In this document: in pieces, positions 1 to 7,872 of the stretch
Position numbering within the stretch: the first letter of the stretch is position 1
Layout: every line of letters begins with the position of its first letter
From: Lachnospiraceae bacterium
GTDB lineage: Bacteria > Bacillota > Clostridia > Lachnospirales > Lachnospiraceae
DNA: 36,263 bases
Direction of reading: 5' to 3'
Assembly: GCA_022791755.1 (NCBI GenBank)
Contig: JAAVZR010000020.1
Location: 1 to 36,263 of the forward strand
Notes under the pieces: model-generated
The model's input: only the letters and a program-made list of their open reading frames with translations
The model's database searches: none
Told to the model about the DNA's origin: nothing
Translations under genes and position numbers: made by a program

Positions 1-142
1 ACGTGCCCTTAGCGAGAGCGAGCCGAAGGCGAAGTCTCGAGCTTAGTGCGAACTTACTTCGCTCCCGAAGCGGAGTGAAGGGAGAGAAGTTACACGTGCC
101 CTTAGCGAGAGCGAGCCGAAGGCGAAGTCTCGCGCTTAGTGC
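1..142. repeat. 49-bp direct repeat pair with GAA-loop hairpins upstream of tpiA
   Basis: Positions 1-49 recur at 94-142 with one mismatch (a40 against c133), a period of 93 bp. Each copy holds GCC-GAA-GGC (22-30 and 115-123) inside a longer imperfect stem. The spacer has another stem, 57-65 with 72-80 (CTTCGCTCC against GGAGTGAAG), around a CGAAGC loop, enclosed by AACTT/AAGTT. The unit ends about 30 bases before the tpiA ribosome binding site, so it is probably transcribed as an intergenic or leader segment. The left edge is cut by the window, so more copies may lie upstream. Confidence 0.8.
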
Positions 143-189
143 CGCGAGATAAAAAGAACAAGATTATGACGATGGAGGATATACCAATT

Positions 190-939
190 ATGGCAAGAAA
201 GAAAATCATTGCCGGCAACTGGAAGATGAACATGACTCCCAGTGAGGCCGTAACCCTGATCAAGACCCTGAAACCCCTGGTGGCCACGGAGGATGCCGAT
301 GTGGTATTCTGCGTACCGGCCATTGATATCATTCCGGCCATGGAGGCGGCGAAGGGATCCAATATCTGCATCGGTGCGGAGAATATGTATTTCGAGGAGA
401 AGGGCGCCTACACTGGTGAGATTTCCCCGAATATGCTGGTGGATGCCGGTGTGAAGTATGTGATCATCGGCCATTCCGAGCGCCGTCAGTATTTCGCCGA
501 GACCGATGAGACGGTAAACAAGAAGGTTCTGAAGGCTTTTGAGCATGGTATCACCCCGATCATCTGCTGCGGCGAGACGCTGACGCAGAGAGAGCAGGGT
601 GTGACCATCGACTTTATCCGTCAGCAGGTGAAGATCGCCCTTCTGGGCGTGAGCGCCGAACAGGCTGCCACGGCTGTCATCGCCTATGAGCCCATCTGGG
701 CCATCGGCACCGGCAAGGTGGCCACCACGGAGCAGGCTCAGGAGGTCTGCGCGGCGATCCGCGTCTGCGTGGGTGAGATCTATGATGAGGCTACGGCGGC
801 GGCGATTCGTATCCAGTATGGCGGAAGCGTATCGGCTTCCAGCGCCCCGGAACTGTTTGCCCAGCCTGATATCGACGGCGGCCTGGTAGGCGGAGCTGCC
901 CTGAAGCCGGATTTTGGAAAGATTGTCAATTATAAGTAA
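190..939 (+). CDS. tpiA: Triose-phosphate isomerase
   Basis: This enzyme interconverts dihydroxyacetone phosphate and glyceraldehyde 3-phosphate in cytoplasmic glycolysis. The protein is 249 aa, the normal family length. It carries N10 and K12 in NWKMN, the catalytic H95 in IIGHSERR, the catalytic base E167 in [12 protein letters not shown], the YGGSV phosphate-binding segment and the C-terminal GGLVGGAAL. The ATG at 190 is preferred over the in-frame ATG at 139 because GGAGG lies at about 173-178 and the family begins with a short M-x-R-K-x-I-I-A-G-N-W-K. The upstream extension would read through the repeat element. gpmI follows after 83 bases, so the two are probably co-transcribed, perhaps with gap/pgk outside the window. 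Confidence 0.98.
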   Translation: MARKKIIAGNWKMNMTPSEAVTLIKTLKPLVATEDADVVFCVPAIDIIPAMEAAKGSNICIGAENMYFEEKGAYTGEISPNMLVDAGVKYVIIGHSERRQYFAETDETVNKKVLKAFEHGITPIICCGETLTQREQGVTIDFIRQQVKIALLGVSAEQAATAVIAYEPIWAIGTGKVATTEQAQEVCAAIRVCVGEIYDEATAAAIRIQYGGSVSASSAPELFAQPDIDGGLVGGAALKPDFGKIVNYK

Positions 940-959
940 GACAGAAAAGGCATCATAAA

Positions 960-996
960 CCGGACGGGGGCAGGTACTATCTGCCCTCGTTTCCGG
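960..996. other. Intercistronic hairpin between tpiA and gpmI
   Basis: Positions 965-973 pair with 981-989 (nine pairs, one G-T wobble, seven-base loop), and an outer CCGGA (960-964) pairs with TCCGG (992-996). No T-run follows: the next bases lead into the gpmI ribosome binding site. It therefore looks like an mRNA processing or stabilising hairpin, or a leaky attenuator, rather than a standard terminator. Confidence 0.7.
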
Positions 997-1022
997 TATG
1001 CATTGCAAAAAGGAGACAAAAT

Positions 1023-2558
1023 ATGAGCAAGAAACCTACGGTTTTGATGATCCTGGACGGCTATGGTCTGAACGCGAAAGAGAAGGGCAATGCAGTCAGG
1101 GAAGCGAAGACGCCGGTCATGGACCGCCTGATGGCGGAGTGCCCTTTTGTGGAAGGAAATGCCAGCGGTCTGTCGGTGGGACTGCCGGATGGCCAGATGG
1201 GGAATTCCGAAGTGGGCCATATGAATATGGGCGCCGGCCGCATCGTCTACCAGGATCTGACCCGGATCACCAAGGAGATTGAGGACGGCGTATTCTTTGA
1301 AAATAAGGCTTTGCTGGCTGCGGTGGAGAACTGCAAGAAAAACGATTCCTCTCTGCACATGTACGGCCTGGTATCCGACGGCGGCGTACACAGCCATAAT
1401 ACGCATATCTACGGACTTCTGGAGCTGGCAAAGCGTCATGGGCTTACGAAAGTATATGTACACTGCTTTCTGGACGGCCGCGATACGCCTCCTGCTTCCG
1501 GCGCGGACTATGTGCAGGAGCTGTGCGATAAGATGAAGGAGATCGGTGTGGGCAAGGTGGGAGTGGTCAGCGGCCGCTACTATGCCATGGACCGGGATAA
1601 CCGCTGGGATCGCGTGGAGAAGGCGTTCCGCGCCCTGACTCTGGGCGAGGGGGTAATGGCCGCGGACCCTGTACAGGCAATCCGGGATTCCTATGCCTCC
1701 GATGTTACGGACGAGTTTGTATTGCCCACGGTCATCACGGAGAACGGTAAGCCGGTGGCCACGATTCAGGATAAGGATTCCATTATCTTCTTTAATTTCC
1801 GCCCGGACCGCGCCAGGGAGCTGACCCGCGCCTTCTGTGCCGATGAGTTCGACGGCTTTGACAGAGGAGAGAAGAAAGAGCTGACCTACGTGTGCTTCAC
1901 CGAGTATGATGTGACGATTCCCAATAAGATAGTGGCGTTTGAGAAGATCAAGCTGACCAATACTTTCGGCCAGTTCCTGGCGGCGAACGGCAGGACCCAG
2001 GCCCGTATCGCCGAGACGGAAAAGTATGCCCATGTGACATTTTTCTTCAATGGCGGCGTGGAGGAGCCCAACGAAGGCGAGGACCGTATTCTGGTGAAAT
2101 CGCCCAAGGTGGCCACCTATGACTTGCAGCCGGAGATGAGCGCTCCCCAGGTCTGCGATAAGCTGGTGGAGGCCATCGGCAGCGGAAAATACGATGTCAT
2201 CATCATCAATTTTGCCAATCCCGATATGGTGGGCCATACCGGCGTGGAAGCTGCTGCCATCCAGGCGGTGGAAGCGGTGGATGCCTGCGTGGGCAGGGCG
2301 GTGGAAGCTCTCAAAAAGGCGGGTGGCGTGATGTTCCTCTGCGCTGACCACGGCAATGCGGAACAGCTGATCGATTATGAGACCGGCGCGCCCTTTACGG
2401 CCCATACCACGAATCCGGTTCCGTTTATTCTGATCAATGACAAAGAAGGGCATAAGCTCAGAGAGGGCGGCTGCCTGGCGGATATCGCTCCGACCCTGCT
2501 CGAACTGATGGGAATGGAGCAGCCGGCAGAGATGACCGGTAAGAGTCTGCTGATATAG
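1023..2558 (+). CDS. gpmI: 2,3-bisphosphoglycerate-independent phosphoglycerate mutase
   Basis: This Mn-dependent enzyme of the alkaline phosphatase superfamily interconverts 3- and 2-phosphoglycerate in glycolysis without a bisphosphoglycerate cofactor. At 511 aa it has the usual full length. The N-terminal metal site is visible in LMILDGYG (D12). The phospho-acceptor S62 sits in GQMGNSEVGHMNMGAGR, and the second metal site is near the C-terminus in CADHGNAEQ and FTAHTTNPVPF. AAAAGGAG lies seven bases before the ATG. It follows tpiA with a hairpin in the gap and is followed 44 bases later by the AAA+ gene. The long open frame on the opposite strand (about 930-2615) is a coding shadow. Confidence 0.98.
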   Translation: MSKKPTVLMILDGYGLNAKEKGNAVREAKTPVMDRLMAECPFVEGNASGLSVGLPDGQMGNSEVGHMNMGAGRIVYQDLTRITKEIEDGVFFENKALLAAVENCKKNDSSLHMYGLVSDGGVHSHNTHIYGLLELAKRHGLTKVYVHCFLDGRDTPPASGADYVQELCDKMKEIGVGKVGVVSGRYYAMDRDNRWDRVEKAFRALTLGEGVMAADPVQAIRDSYASDVTDEFVLPTVITENGKPVATIQDKDSIIFFNFRPDRARELTRAFCADEFDGFDRGEKKELTYVCFTEYDVTIPNKIVAFEKIKLTNTFGQFLAANGRTQARIAETEKYAHVTFFFNGGVEEPNEGEDRILVKSPKVATYDLQPEMSAPQVCDKLVEAIGSGKYDVIIINFANPDMVGHTGVEAAAIQAVEAVDACVGRAVEALKKAGGVMFLCADHGNAEQLIDYETGAPFTAHTTNPVPFILINDKEGHKLREGGCLADIAPTLLELMGMEQPAEMTGKSLLI

Positions 2559-2602
2559 GACAATGAAGAAGATTGCCCCTGGGGCAGTGCGGAGGAAAAA
2601 AG

Positions 2603-4081
2603 ATGGAACAGACATTGCCCCAGCTGATGAATCTGTGTAAAAAATACTGCAATATGCTGGACCGGGCCGGGATCGGCTCCAGGGATAAGAGCCTGTCCAT
2701 GTGGCAGATCTGCAAGGTGGATCTCTTACAGTTCCTGGCCTATCTGGCCAGCGGGGACGGGGGAGTCTGCTTTCGGGAGACTCTTTTTATCCGGGACCAT
2801 CTGGGGTTTCATTTTACGCCGGATAAGCTGACCATGTTTAAATATGAGAGAAATCTGGAGAGCGAAGCCTTTGCGAACCGGATTCCCACCTCAGTGACAT
2901 ACTTTGCCAATGCGGACGTCAATGCTGCGGATAAGCTGCCCGGCGTGAAGACGGCTATCACCAGGACGCTGGTGGCGGCCTTCCGTCAGATGGGCCAGGA
3001 GTTCATTGCCTGCAACAATCAGGTCAGTGAACGGGAGATGGAGGATTTTACCCGGTATATGGCCCTTTTAGACGGCTACATAAAGCTGAAAGGTATCCGG
3101 GATCATGGTGACAGCCCGGCGGGGCCGCACAAAAATCCCGGCGTCAATGTCCAAAATAACGGAAGCTCCTCAGGCACAGGAGGCGGAACGGCAGGCAGAG
3201 AGCGGGCCGGGCAGGAGCGCGATAAGGAGACGCTGGGGCAGACGGTGAAGGAGGCAGAGAGCGAGAAGACGGTGGAGGACTACCTGGCAGAACTGAATGC
3301 GCTCACCGGTCTGTATGCGGTAAAGCAGGAGGTAAACGCCTTAGTCAACCTGATTAAGGTGCGCAGGATGCGCCAGGAGATGGAGCTGAAGGCGCCGTCG
3401 GTGTCTTTACATCTGGTCTTTTCAGGAAACCCGGGAACCGGCAAGACCACGGTGGCCAGACTTCTGTCCGGTATCTATAAGTCGCTGGGGCTTCTCTCCA
3501 GAGGTCATCTGGTGGAAGTGGATCGCTCCGGCCTGGTCAGCGGCTATATCGGCCAGACGGCCACCAAGGTACAGGAAGTGGTCAGTCAGGCTCTGGGCGG
3601 CGTTCTCTTCATCGACGAAGCCTATGCTCTGACGGCGGGGAAGGGAGAGGGCGATTTCGGTCAGGAGGCGGTGGATACCCTTCTGAAATCCATGGAGGAC
3701 CACCGGGATGAGCTGGTGGTGATCGTGGCAGGGTATCCGGACCTGATGAACGATTTCCTGAATTCCAATCCGGGTCTGCGCTCCCGCTTTAACAAGTTTC
3801 TGTATTTTGAAGATTACAAAGCCGGAGAGCTCACGGAGATTCTGGAAGGCATGTGCAAAAAGGCGGATTACCGTCTGAGCCCGGAGGCCAGAGCCTATGC
3901 CATGGAGTATTTTGAAAAGTGTACGGCGAATAAAGGGCCGAATTTTGCCAATGCCAGAGACGCCAGGAACTTTTTTGAGAAGGCTGTGGCCAGTCAGGCC
4001 GGCCGGATCGTGACACTGGATAAAGTGGACGAGACGGTTCTGCAAATTTTACAAATTGAAGATTTACAAAACATTAAATAA
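2603..4081 (+). CDS. AAA+ ATPase of the CbxX/SpoVK type with a TerB-like N-terminal region
   Basis: The protein is about 492 aa. The C-terminal half is a clear AAA+ module of the CbxX/CfxQ/SpoVK group: Walker A GNPGTGKTT at residues 275-283, Walker B VLFIDEAY with D338/E339, the sensor-1 segment VIVAGY and the arginine-finger region NPGLRSRF. The first 180 residues are different. The stretch around FLAYLASGDGGVCFRETLFI resembles the metal-binding repeat of TerB-like domains; this is inference. Residues about 185-235 form a low-complexity Gly/Glu/Lys linker. The start at 2603 follows CGGAGGAAAAAAG; an in-frame ATG at 2573 has no ribosome binding site. Its substrate is unknown. Its position behind gpmI suggests cotranscription, not a shared pathway. 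Confidence 0.88.
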   Translation: MEQTLPQLMNLCKKYCNMLDRAGIGSRDKSLSMWQICKVDLLQFLAYLASGDGGVCFRETLFIRDHLGFHFTPDKLTMFKYERNLESEAFANRIPTSVTYFANADVNAADKLPGVKTAITRTLVAAFRQMGQEFIACNNQVSEREMEDFTRYMALLDGYIKLKGIRDHGDSPAGPHKNPGVNVQNNGSSSGTGGGTAGRERAGQERDKETLGQTVKEAESEKTVEDYLAELNALTGLYAVKQEVNALVNLIKVRRMRQEMELKAPSVSLHLVFSGNPGTGKTTVARLLSGIYKSLGLLSRGHLVEVDRSGLVSGYIGQTATKVQEVVSQALGGVLFIDEAYALTAGKGEGDFGQEAVDTLLKSMEDHRDELVVIVAGYPDLMNDFLNSNPGLRSRFNKFLYFEDYKAGELTEILEGMCKKADYRLSPEARAYAMEYFEKCTANKGPNFANARDARNFFEKAVASQAGRIVTLDKVDETVLQILQIEDLQNIK

Positions 4082-4091
4082 TCGCTATAAT
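4063..4091 (+). promoter_or_regulatory. Sigma-A type promoter for the lipoprotein gene
   Basis: TTTACA (4063-4068), a 17-base spacer and a perfect TATAAT (4086-4091). The -35 lies inside the end of the AAA+ gene. It would separate the lipoprotein/zinc-ribbon pair from the glycolytic transcript. Confidence 0.75.
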
Positions 4092-4172
4092 ATAAAGGAT
4101 AAATGATACCTGCTTGCCTGTGCGCGGCGGAGATATCATAAATATTCTAAAAGGAAAAAGGAGAATGATGTT

Positions 4173-4856
4173 ATGAAAAGAAGAATCGCGTTTCTGATGG
4201 CACTGTTGATGGCTGTGGGATTGCTGGGAGGCTGCAACTCTTTCTCAAAGTTTAGTGACAACAGCAAGGATTACGGTCCCTATGTGAAGAGCCTTCTGGA
4301 TATGGCCTATAAGAACGATACGACGAAGTATCTGGAGCTGGTGGATGACACGAAGACTTCGGCGGATCAGACCTATGAGGAGAACATGGAGTACTGGGGC
4401 CTGTATCTGGGCTACAGCTTTGAGATCGAGACAGAGTATCTGAACGACAGCGCGATCAATGACCGCCTGACCAAGCTGGCCAAGGATATCTTTGCCAAGG
4501 CAAAGTATGAGACAGCCGACGCGGTGAAGACAGACGATTACTATACGGTTAAGGTGACGATCGAGCCGATCCTTTTTATTGATACCGCTTACGATGAGGC
4601 GGAGGCCTATGTGACCGATATGGTGGCGAAGGCGGAGAACGGCGATTTCGGCGATCTTCAGAATGATGAGAACGCCTACTACGACTGGGAAATGGAATAT
4701 GCAAAGGGAATGCTGGATATTCTGGAGAGCTATGTGGATAAGATCGAATACGGTACGGCGATCTCCAAGATCGTTGAGATCGAAGTCGATGAGGATGAAA
4801 TGTATGGCATCAGCGATGATTCCATGATTGAATTGCAGAATGCGCTGCTTCAGTAA
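4173..4856 (+). CDS. Putative lipoprotein of unknown function
   Basis: The 227-residue protein starts with a lipoprotein signal peptide (MKRR, a hydrophobic core, lipobox LLGGC with the lipidated cysteine at residue 21), so the mature form should be anchored to the outer face of the membrane. The mature part is acidic and rich in Asp, Glu and Tyr, with no enzyme motif I recognise. AAAGGAG lies before the ATG and a sigma-A promoter lies about 80 bases upstream. The next gene begins 14 bases after the stop, so the two proteins are probably made together. No family name is proposed. Confidence 0.85.
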   Translation: MKRRIAFLMALLMAVGLLGGCNSFSKFSDNSKDYGPYVKSLLDMAYKNDTTKYLELVDDTKTSADQTYEENMEYWGLYLGYSFEIETEYLNDSAINDRLTKLAKDIFAKAKYETADAVKTDDYYTVKVTIEPILFIDTAYDEAEAYVTDMVAKAENGDFGDLQNDENAYYDWEMEYAKGMLDILESYVDKIEYGTAISKIVEIEVDEDEMYGISDDSMIELQNALLQ

Positions 4857-4870
4857 TAGCAGGAGTGCTT

Positions 4871-5818
4871 ATGACGTATGATGAATACATAAACGAGACC
4901 ATGGCGCTGGGCTTTTTGCAGAAAGGGCAGAAGGCTTACGGAGAATACGAGGGACTTCCCCTGTTCTGTGTGTTTAACGGAAGCTCCAGTGCCAAGGTGG
5001 TGACCGTGACGGTTACCTTCAATAAAAATGGCGGCAGAGGTTTTATCAAGGAGCTGAATAAGGCGGTCAAGAGGCTGGGAGGCGCATCCTACAGTACGCT
5101 GAATGCAGATGCGGTGCTTCTGGCATTGAAGACGAAAGATGGCTTTACGGCGTGCTTTCGTGAGGCGATGGACATCCTGAAAGGGCTTGCCTATAAATAC
5201 GGGCTGGAAGCGCCCGGCCGCTGCCCTCTGTGCGGCCGGGGGACCTGTGACGGCTATGCGCTGATTAAAAACGTCTATATGCCGGCGCACAGAAGCTGTC
5301 TGGAGCAGGTGTACCGCGGGACCAGCGAAAGGGCGCAGCAGAATCTGCGGGAGGGAAGCTATCTCTCCGGTATCTGCGGCGGTCTGGCCGGCGGTATTAT
5401 TGCCACGGTTCCTTCGATTTTAAGCATCTGGTTTGCACAGAGAATCTTTGCTGTTCTGATGCTATTGATCCCTCTGGGAGCTTCTTTCGGCTATACGAAG
5501 TGCAACGGCAAGCGCAGCCGGATGGCGGGGCCGATTCTGATCGTAGTGTCGCTTTTGAGTATGTACGCCATGGAGTATGTGTTCTGGCTGCTCAGCTTTG
5601 TGACTTCCGGGTACTATACCTTTGGGCAGGCACTGACCACGACGCTGCCGTTTTTGCTGGATCCCAGCTTTTGGGTGGAGATGACGAAGAATGCTGCAAC
5701 GGAGCTGGTATTCCTGGCGCTGGCCATCGCCATGTCCTGGAAAGAACTCACAAAGACGGCGGGCAGTGACGCTTCCAACGTGAGCGCCAGCATGGATACC
5801 TATACGGAGCGTTCGTAA
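4871..5818 (+). CDS. Membrane protein with an N-terminal zinc-ribbon-like region, function unknown
   Basis: The protein is about 315 aa. Residues 1-110 are a soluble alpha/beta-looking region. Next comes a Cys/His cluster, CPLCGRGTC followed by HRSC, which could bind zinc. From about residue 160 there are four or five hydrophobic segments (beginning SGICGGLAGGIIATVPSIL and ending LVFLALAIAM). The ATG at 4871 is chosen because AGGAG ends five bases before it; a GTG at 4865 is in frame but overlaps that site. It is coupled to the upstream lipoprotein gene. I do not recognise the family. A sensing or envelope role is only a guess from the soluble metal-site plus membrane layout. Confidence 0.8.
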   Translation: MTYDEYINETMALGFLQKGQKAYGEYEGLPLFCVFNGSSSAKVVTVTVTFNKNGGRGFIKELNKAVKRLGGASYSTLNADAVLLALKTKDGFTACFREAMDILKGLAYKYGLEAPGRCPLCGRGTCDGYALIKNVYMPAHRSCLEQVYRGTSERAQQNLREGSYLSGICGGLAGGIIATVPSILSIWFAQRIFAVLMLLIPLGASFGYTKCNGKRSRMAGPILIVVSLLSMYAMEYVFWLLSFVTSGYYTFGQALTTTLPFLLDPSFWVEMTKNAATELVFLALAIAMSWKELTKTAGSDASNVSASMDTYTERS

Positions 5819-5874
5819 AGGTTTGTTTTCTGTGAAAAAAATGCTGGACTATTTTGTCGGGATATGAGAGAATA

Positions 5875-5910
5875 GGGGGACAGGAAATCATCTGTTGCTT
5901 TTGTCCCCCC
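5875..5910 (+). terminator. Hairpin after the zinc-ribbon gene, possible terminator
   Basis: GGGGGACA (5875-5882) pairs perfectly with TGTCCCCC (5902-5909) around a 19-base loop. Only a short T-rich stretch (TGATTTTC) follows. It could end the upstream transcript or act as a leader hairpin for the scaffold/GGGtGRT operon 60 bases further on. Confidence 0.5.
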
Positions 5911-5971
5911 TGATTTTCATCCGGGCAGGGCAGACAGCGGTGATTTATCACTTAACGAAAGGAGTTTTATC

Positions 5972-6664
5972 ATGATTTATTCACATGAGGTTGAGAAAAT
6001 GTGCGCCGTAGCTCAGGGCGTAGGCCATGGCGCTGCTCCCATTCCCGAAGAAGCGAAGTGGGTGAAGGCGAAAGAGATCAAGGATATCTCCGGCCTGACC
6101 CATGGTATCGGCTGGTGCGCACCTCAGCAGGGCGCCTGCAAGCTGACGCTGAATGTAAAAGAGGGTATCATCCAGGAGGCGCTGGTGGAGACCATCGGCT
6201 GTTCCGGTATGACCCATTCGGCGGCCATGGCCTCAGAGATCCTGCCGGGCCGCACTCTTTTGGAGGCGCTGAACACCGACCTGGTGTGTGATGCGATTAA
6301 TACAGCCATGAGAGAACTGTTCCTTCAGATCGTATATGGCCGTACTCAGAGTGCGTTCTCCGAGGATGGTCTGCCTATCGGCGCCGGTCTGGAAGATCTG
6401 GGCAAGGGCCTGCGTTCCCAGGTGGGTACGATGTACGGCACGCTGAAGAAGGGCCCCCGCTATCTGGAGATGGCCGAAGGCTATGTGACAGGTATCGCTC
6501 TGGATGCCGACGATCAGATCATCGGCTACCAGTTCGTATCCCTGGGCAAGATGACCGACTTCATCAAGAAGGGCGACGACCCCAACACGGCCTGGGAGAA
6601 GGCCAAGGGTCAGTATGGCCGCGTAGCAGATGCTGTCAAGATCATCGATCCCCGGATGGAATAA
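5972..6664 (+). CDS. IscU/NifU-like iron-sulfur scaffold protein paired with GGGtGRT
   Basis: The protein is 230 aa. Its central region ETIGCSGMTHSAAMASEIL resembles the IscU/NifU segment that carries the second cluster-ligand cysteine (C77 here). C49 and C56 in GWCAPQQGAC are candidates for other ligands. It is longer than IscU (about 130 aa), with an extra C-terminal part of unknown role. The GAAAGGAG site fits the ATG at 5972. The GGGtGRT gene follows 13 bases later; this order is a known conserved pair in clostridia, and databases commonly call the first member an iron-sulfur assembly scaffold. No cysteine desulfurase or other Isc/Suf gene is nearby, so its client is unknown. Confidence 0.85.
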   Translation: MIYSHEVEKMCAVAQGVGHGAAPIPEEAKWVKAKEIKDISGLTHGIGWCAPQQGACKLTLNVKEGIIQEALVETIGCSGMTHSAAMASEILPGRTLLEALNTDLVCDAINTAMRELFLQIVYGRTQSAFSEDGLPIGAGLEDLGKGLRSQVGTMYGTLKKGPRYLEMAEGYVTGIALDADDQIIGYQFVSLGKMTDFIKKGDDPNTAWEKAKGQYGRVADAVKIIDPRME

Positions 6665-6677
6665 GGAGGACTAAGAA

Positions 6678-7688
6678 ATGGCTTTATTTGAATCCTATGA
6701 GAGAAGAATTGATAAAATCAATGGCGTACTGAACGGCTACGGCATCGCTTCCATCGAGGAGGCCGAGAAGATTACAAAGGACGCCGGTCTGGATGTATAT
6801 CATATGGTGGAGAAGATCCAGCCGATCTGTTTTGAAAATGCGAAGTGGGCGTACACCGTGGGCGCTGCCATCGCGATCAAGAAGGATTGCCGCAAGGCTG
6901 CGGACGCTGCCGCCGCCATCGGCGAGGGCCTGCAGGCCTTCTGCATTCCCGGTTCTGTGGCAGATCAGCGCAAGGTGGGCCTGGGCCATGGCAACCTGGG
7001 CAAGATGCTCTTAGAGGAGAGCACGGATTGCTTCTGCTTCCTGGCCGGTCATGAGTCCTTTGCGGCGGCAGAGGGAGCCATCGGCATTGCGGAGAAGGCG
7101 AACCGTGTCCGTCAGAAACCTCTGCGTGTTATCTTAAACGGTCTGGGTAAGGACGCCGCACAGGTGATCGCCAGAATCAACGGCTTTACCTTTGTGGAGA
7201 CGGAGATGGACTACTACACCGGCGAGGTGAAGGAAGTATACAGAAAAGCTTACTCCGACGGCCCCCGGGCGAAGGTAAACTGCTACGGCGCCAATGATGT
7301 GACGGAAGGTGTGGCGATCATGTGGAAGGAAGGCGTGGACGTGTCCATCACCGGCAATTCCACCAACCCCACCAGATTCCAGCATCCGGTGGCCGGTACA
7401 TATAAGAAGGAGTGCGTGGAGAAGGGCAAGAAGTATTTCTCCGTGGCCTCCGGCGGCGGCACAGGTCGTACGCTGCATCCCGATAACATGGCGGCGGGTC
7501 CTGCCTCCTACGGTATGACTGATACCATGGGACGTATGCACTCCGACGCTCAGTTCGCAGGTTCCTCCTCCGTTCCCGCCCATGTGGAGATGATGGGTCT
7601 GATCGGCGCAGGAAATAACCCCATGGTCGGTATGACCGTGTCGGTGGCAGTGGCCATTGAGGAAGCAGCGAAGGCCGGGAAATTCTGA
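6678..7688 (+). CDS. GGGtGRT family protein, function unknown
   Basis: The 336-residue protein carries the family signature SGGGTGRTLHPDN, with GGGTGRT at residues 259-265. The Gly-rich C-terminal region continues with GPASYGMTDTMGRMHSD and GAGNNPMVGMTVSVAVAIEEA. No signal peptide or membrane segment is seen, so it should be cytoplasmic. AAGGAGG lies 10 bases before the ATG. It is in an operon with the IscU-like protein upstream, which suggests it either receives or helps build an iron-sulfur cluster (inference). Its biochemical activity is not established to my knowledge. The transcript likely ends at the palindrome at 7725-7785. Confidence 0.92.
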   Translation: MALFESYERRIDKINGVLNGYGIASIEEAEKITKDAGLDVYHMVEKIQPICFENAKWAYTVGAAIAIKKDCRKAADAAAAIGEGLQAFCIPGSVADQRKVGLGHGNLGKMLLEESTDCFCFLAGHESFAAAEGAIGIAEKANRVRQKPLRVILNGLGKDAAQVIARINGFTFVETEMDYYTGEVKEVYRKAYSDGPRAKVNCYGANDVTEGVAIMWKEGVDVSITGNSTNPTRFQHPVAGTYKKECVEKGKKYFSVASGGGTGRTLHPDNMAAGPASYGMTDTMGRMHSDAQFAGSSSVPAHVEMMGLIGAGNNPMVGMTVSVAVAIEEAAKAGKF

Positions 7689-7724
7689 CTGACTTCATAC
7701 AGTTGATTTTCTGAAACATGCTAA

Positions 7725-7785
7725 ATATGGGAGTAGTGTGGAGAGATGTATATAATTTATACATGCTCCTGCACTGCTCCCATAT
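7725..7785. repeat. Long imperfect palindrome between convergent genes
   Basis: Positions 7725-7752 pair with about 7757-7785 (ATATGGGAG..., ending CTCCCATAT) with few mismatches and a very short AT-rich loop. It lies between the convergent GGGtGRT and merR genes. It may be a bidirectional terminator, although neither side has a good T-run. A small palindromic mobile element is an alternative. Confidence 0.75.
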
Positions 7786-7872
7786 CTGTATTTCCGTACC
7801 GAAAAAAGGTTATACCCGCAATGTGGGGAAAACGCCGGACTCAGGCCGTCTTATACCCTCTCCCCGGATTCA

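Noticed and set aside
1..142. CRISPR array
   Set aside because: Only two copies, 93-bp period with a structured spacer, no cas genes and no short unique spacers.
930..2615. 561-codon open frame on the minus strand
   Set aside because: It lies opposite gpmI, has no ribosome binding site and no recognisable protein features; the base composition of gpmI codons leaves the antisense frame open.
5821..5871. Promoter for the scaffold/GGGtGRT operon
   Set aside because: Several weak hexamers are present but none has both good sequence and spacing.
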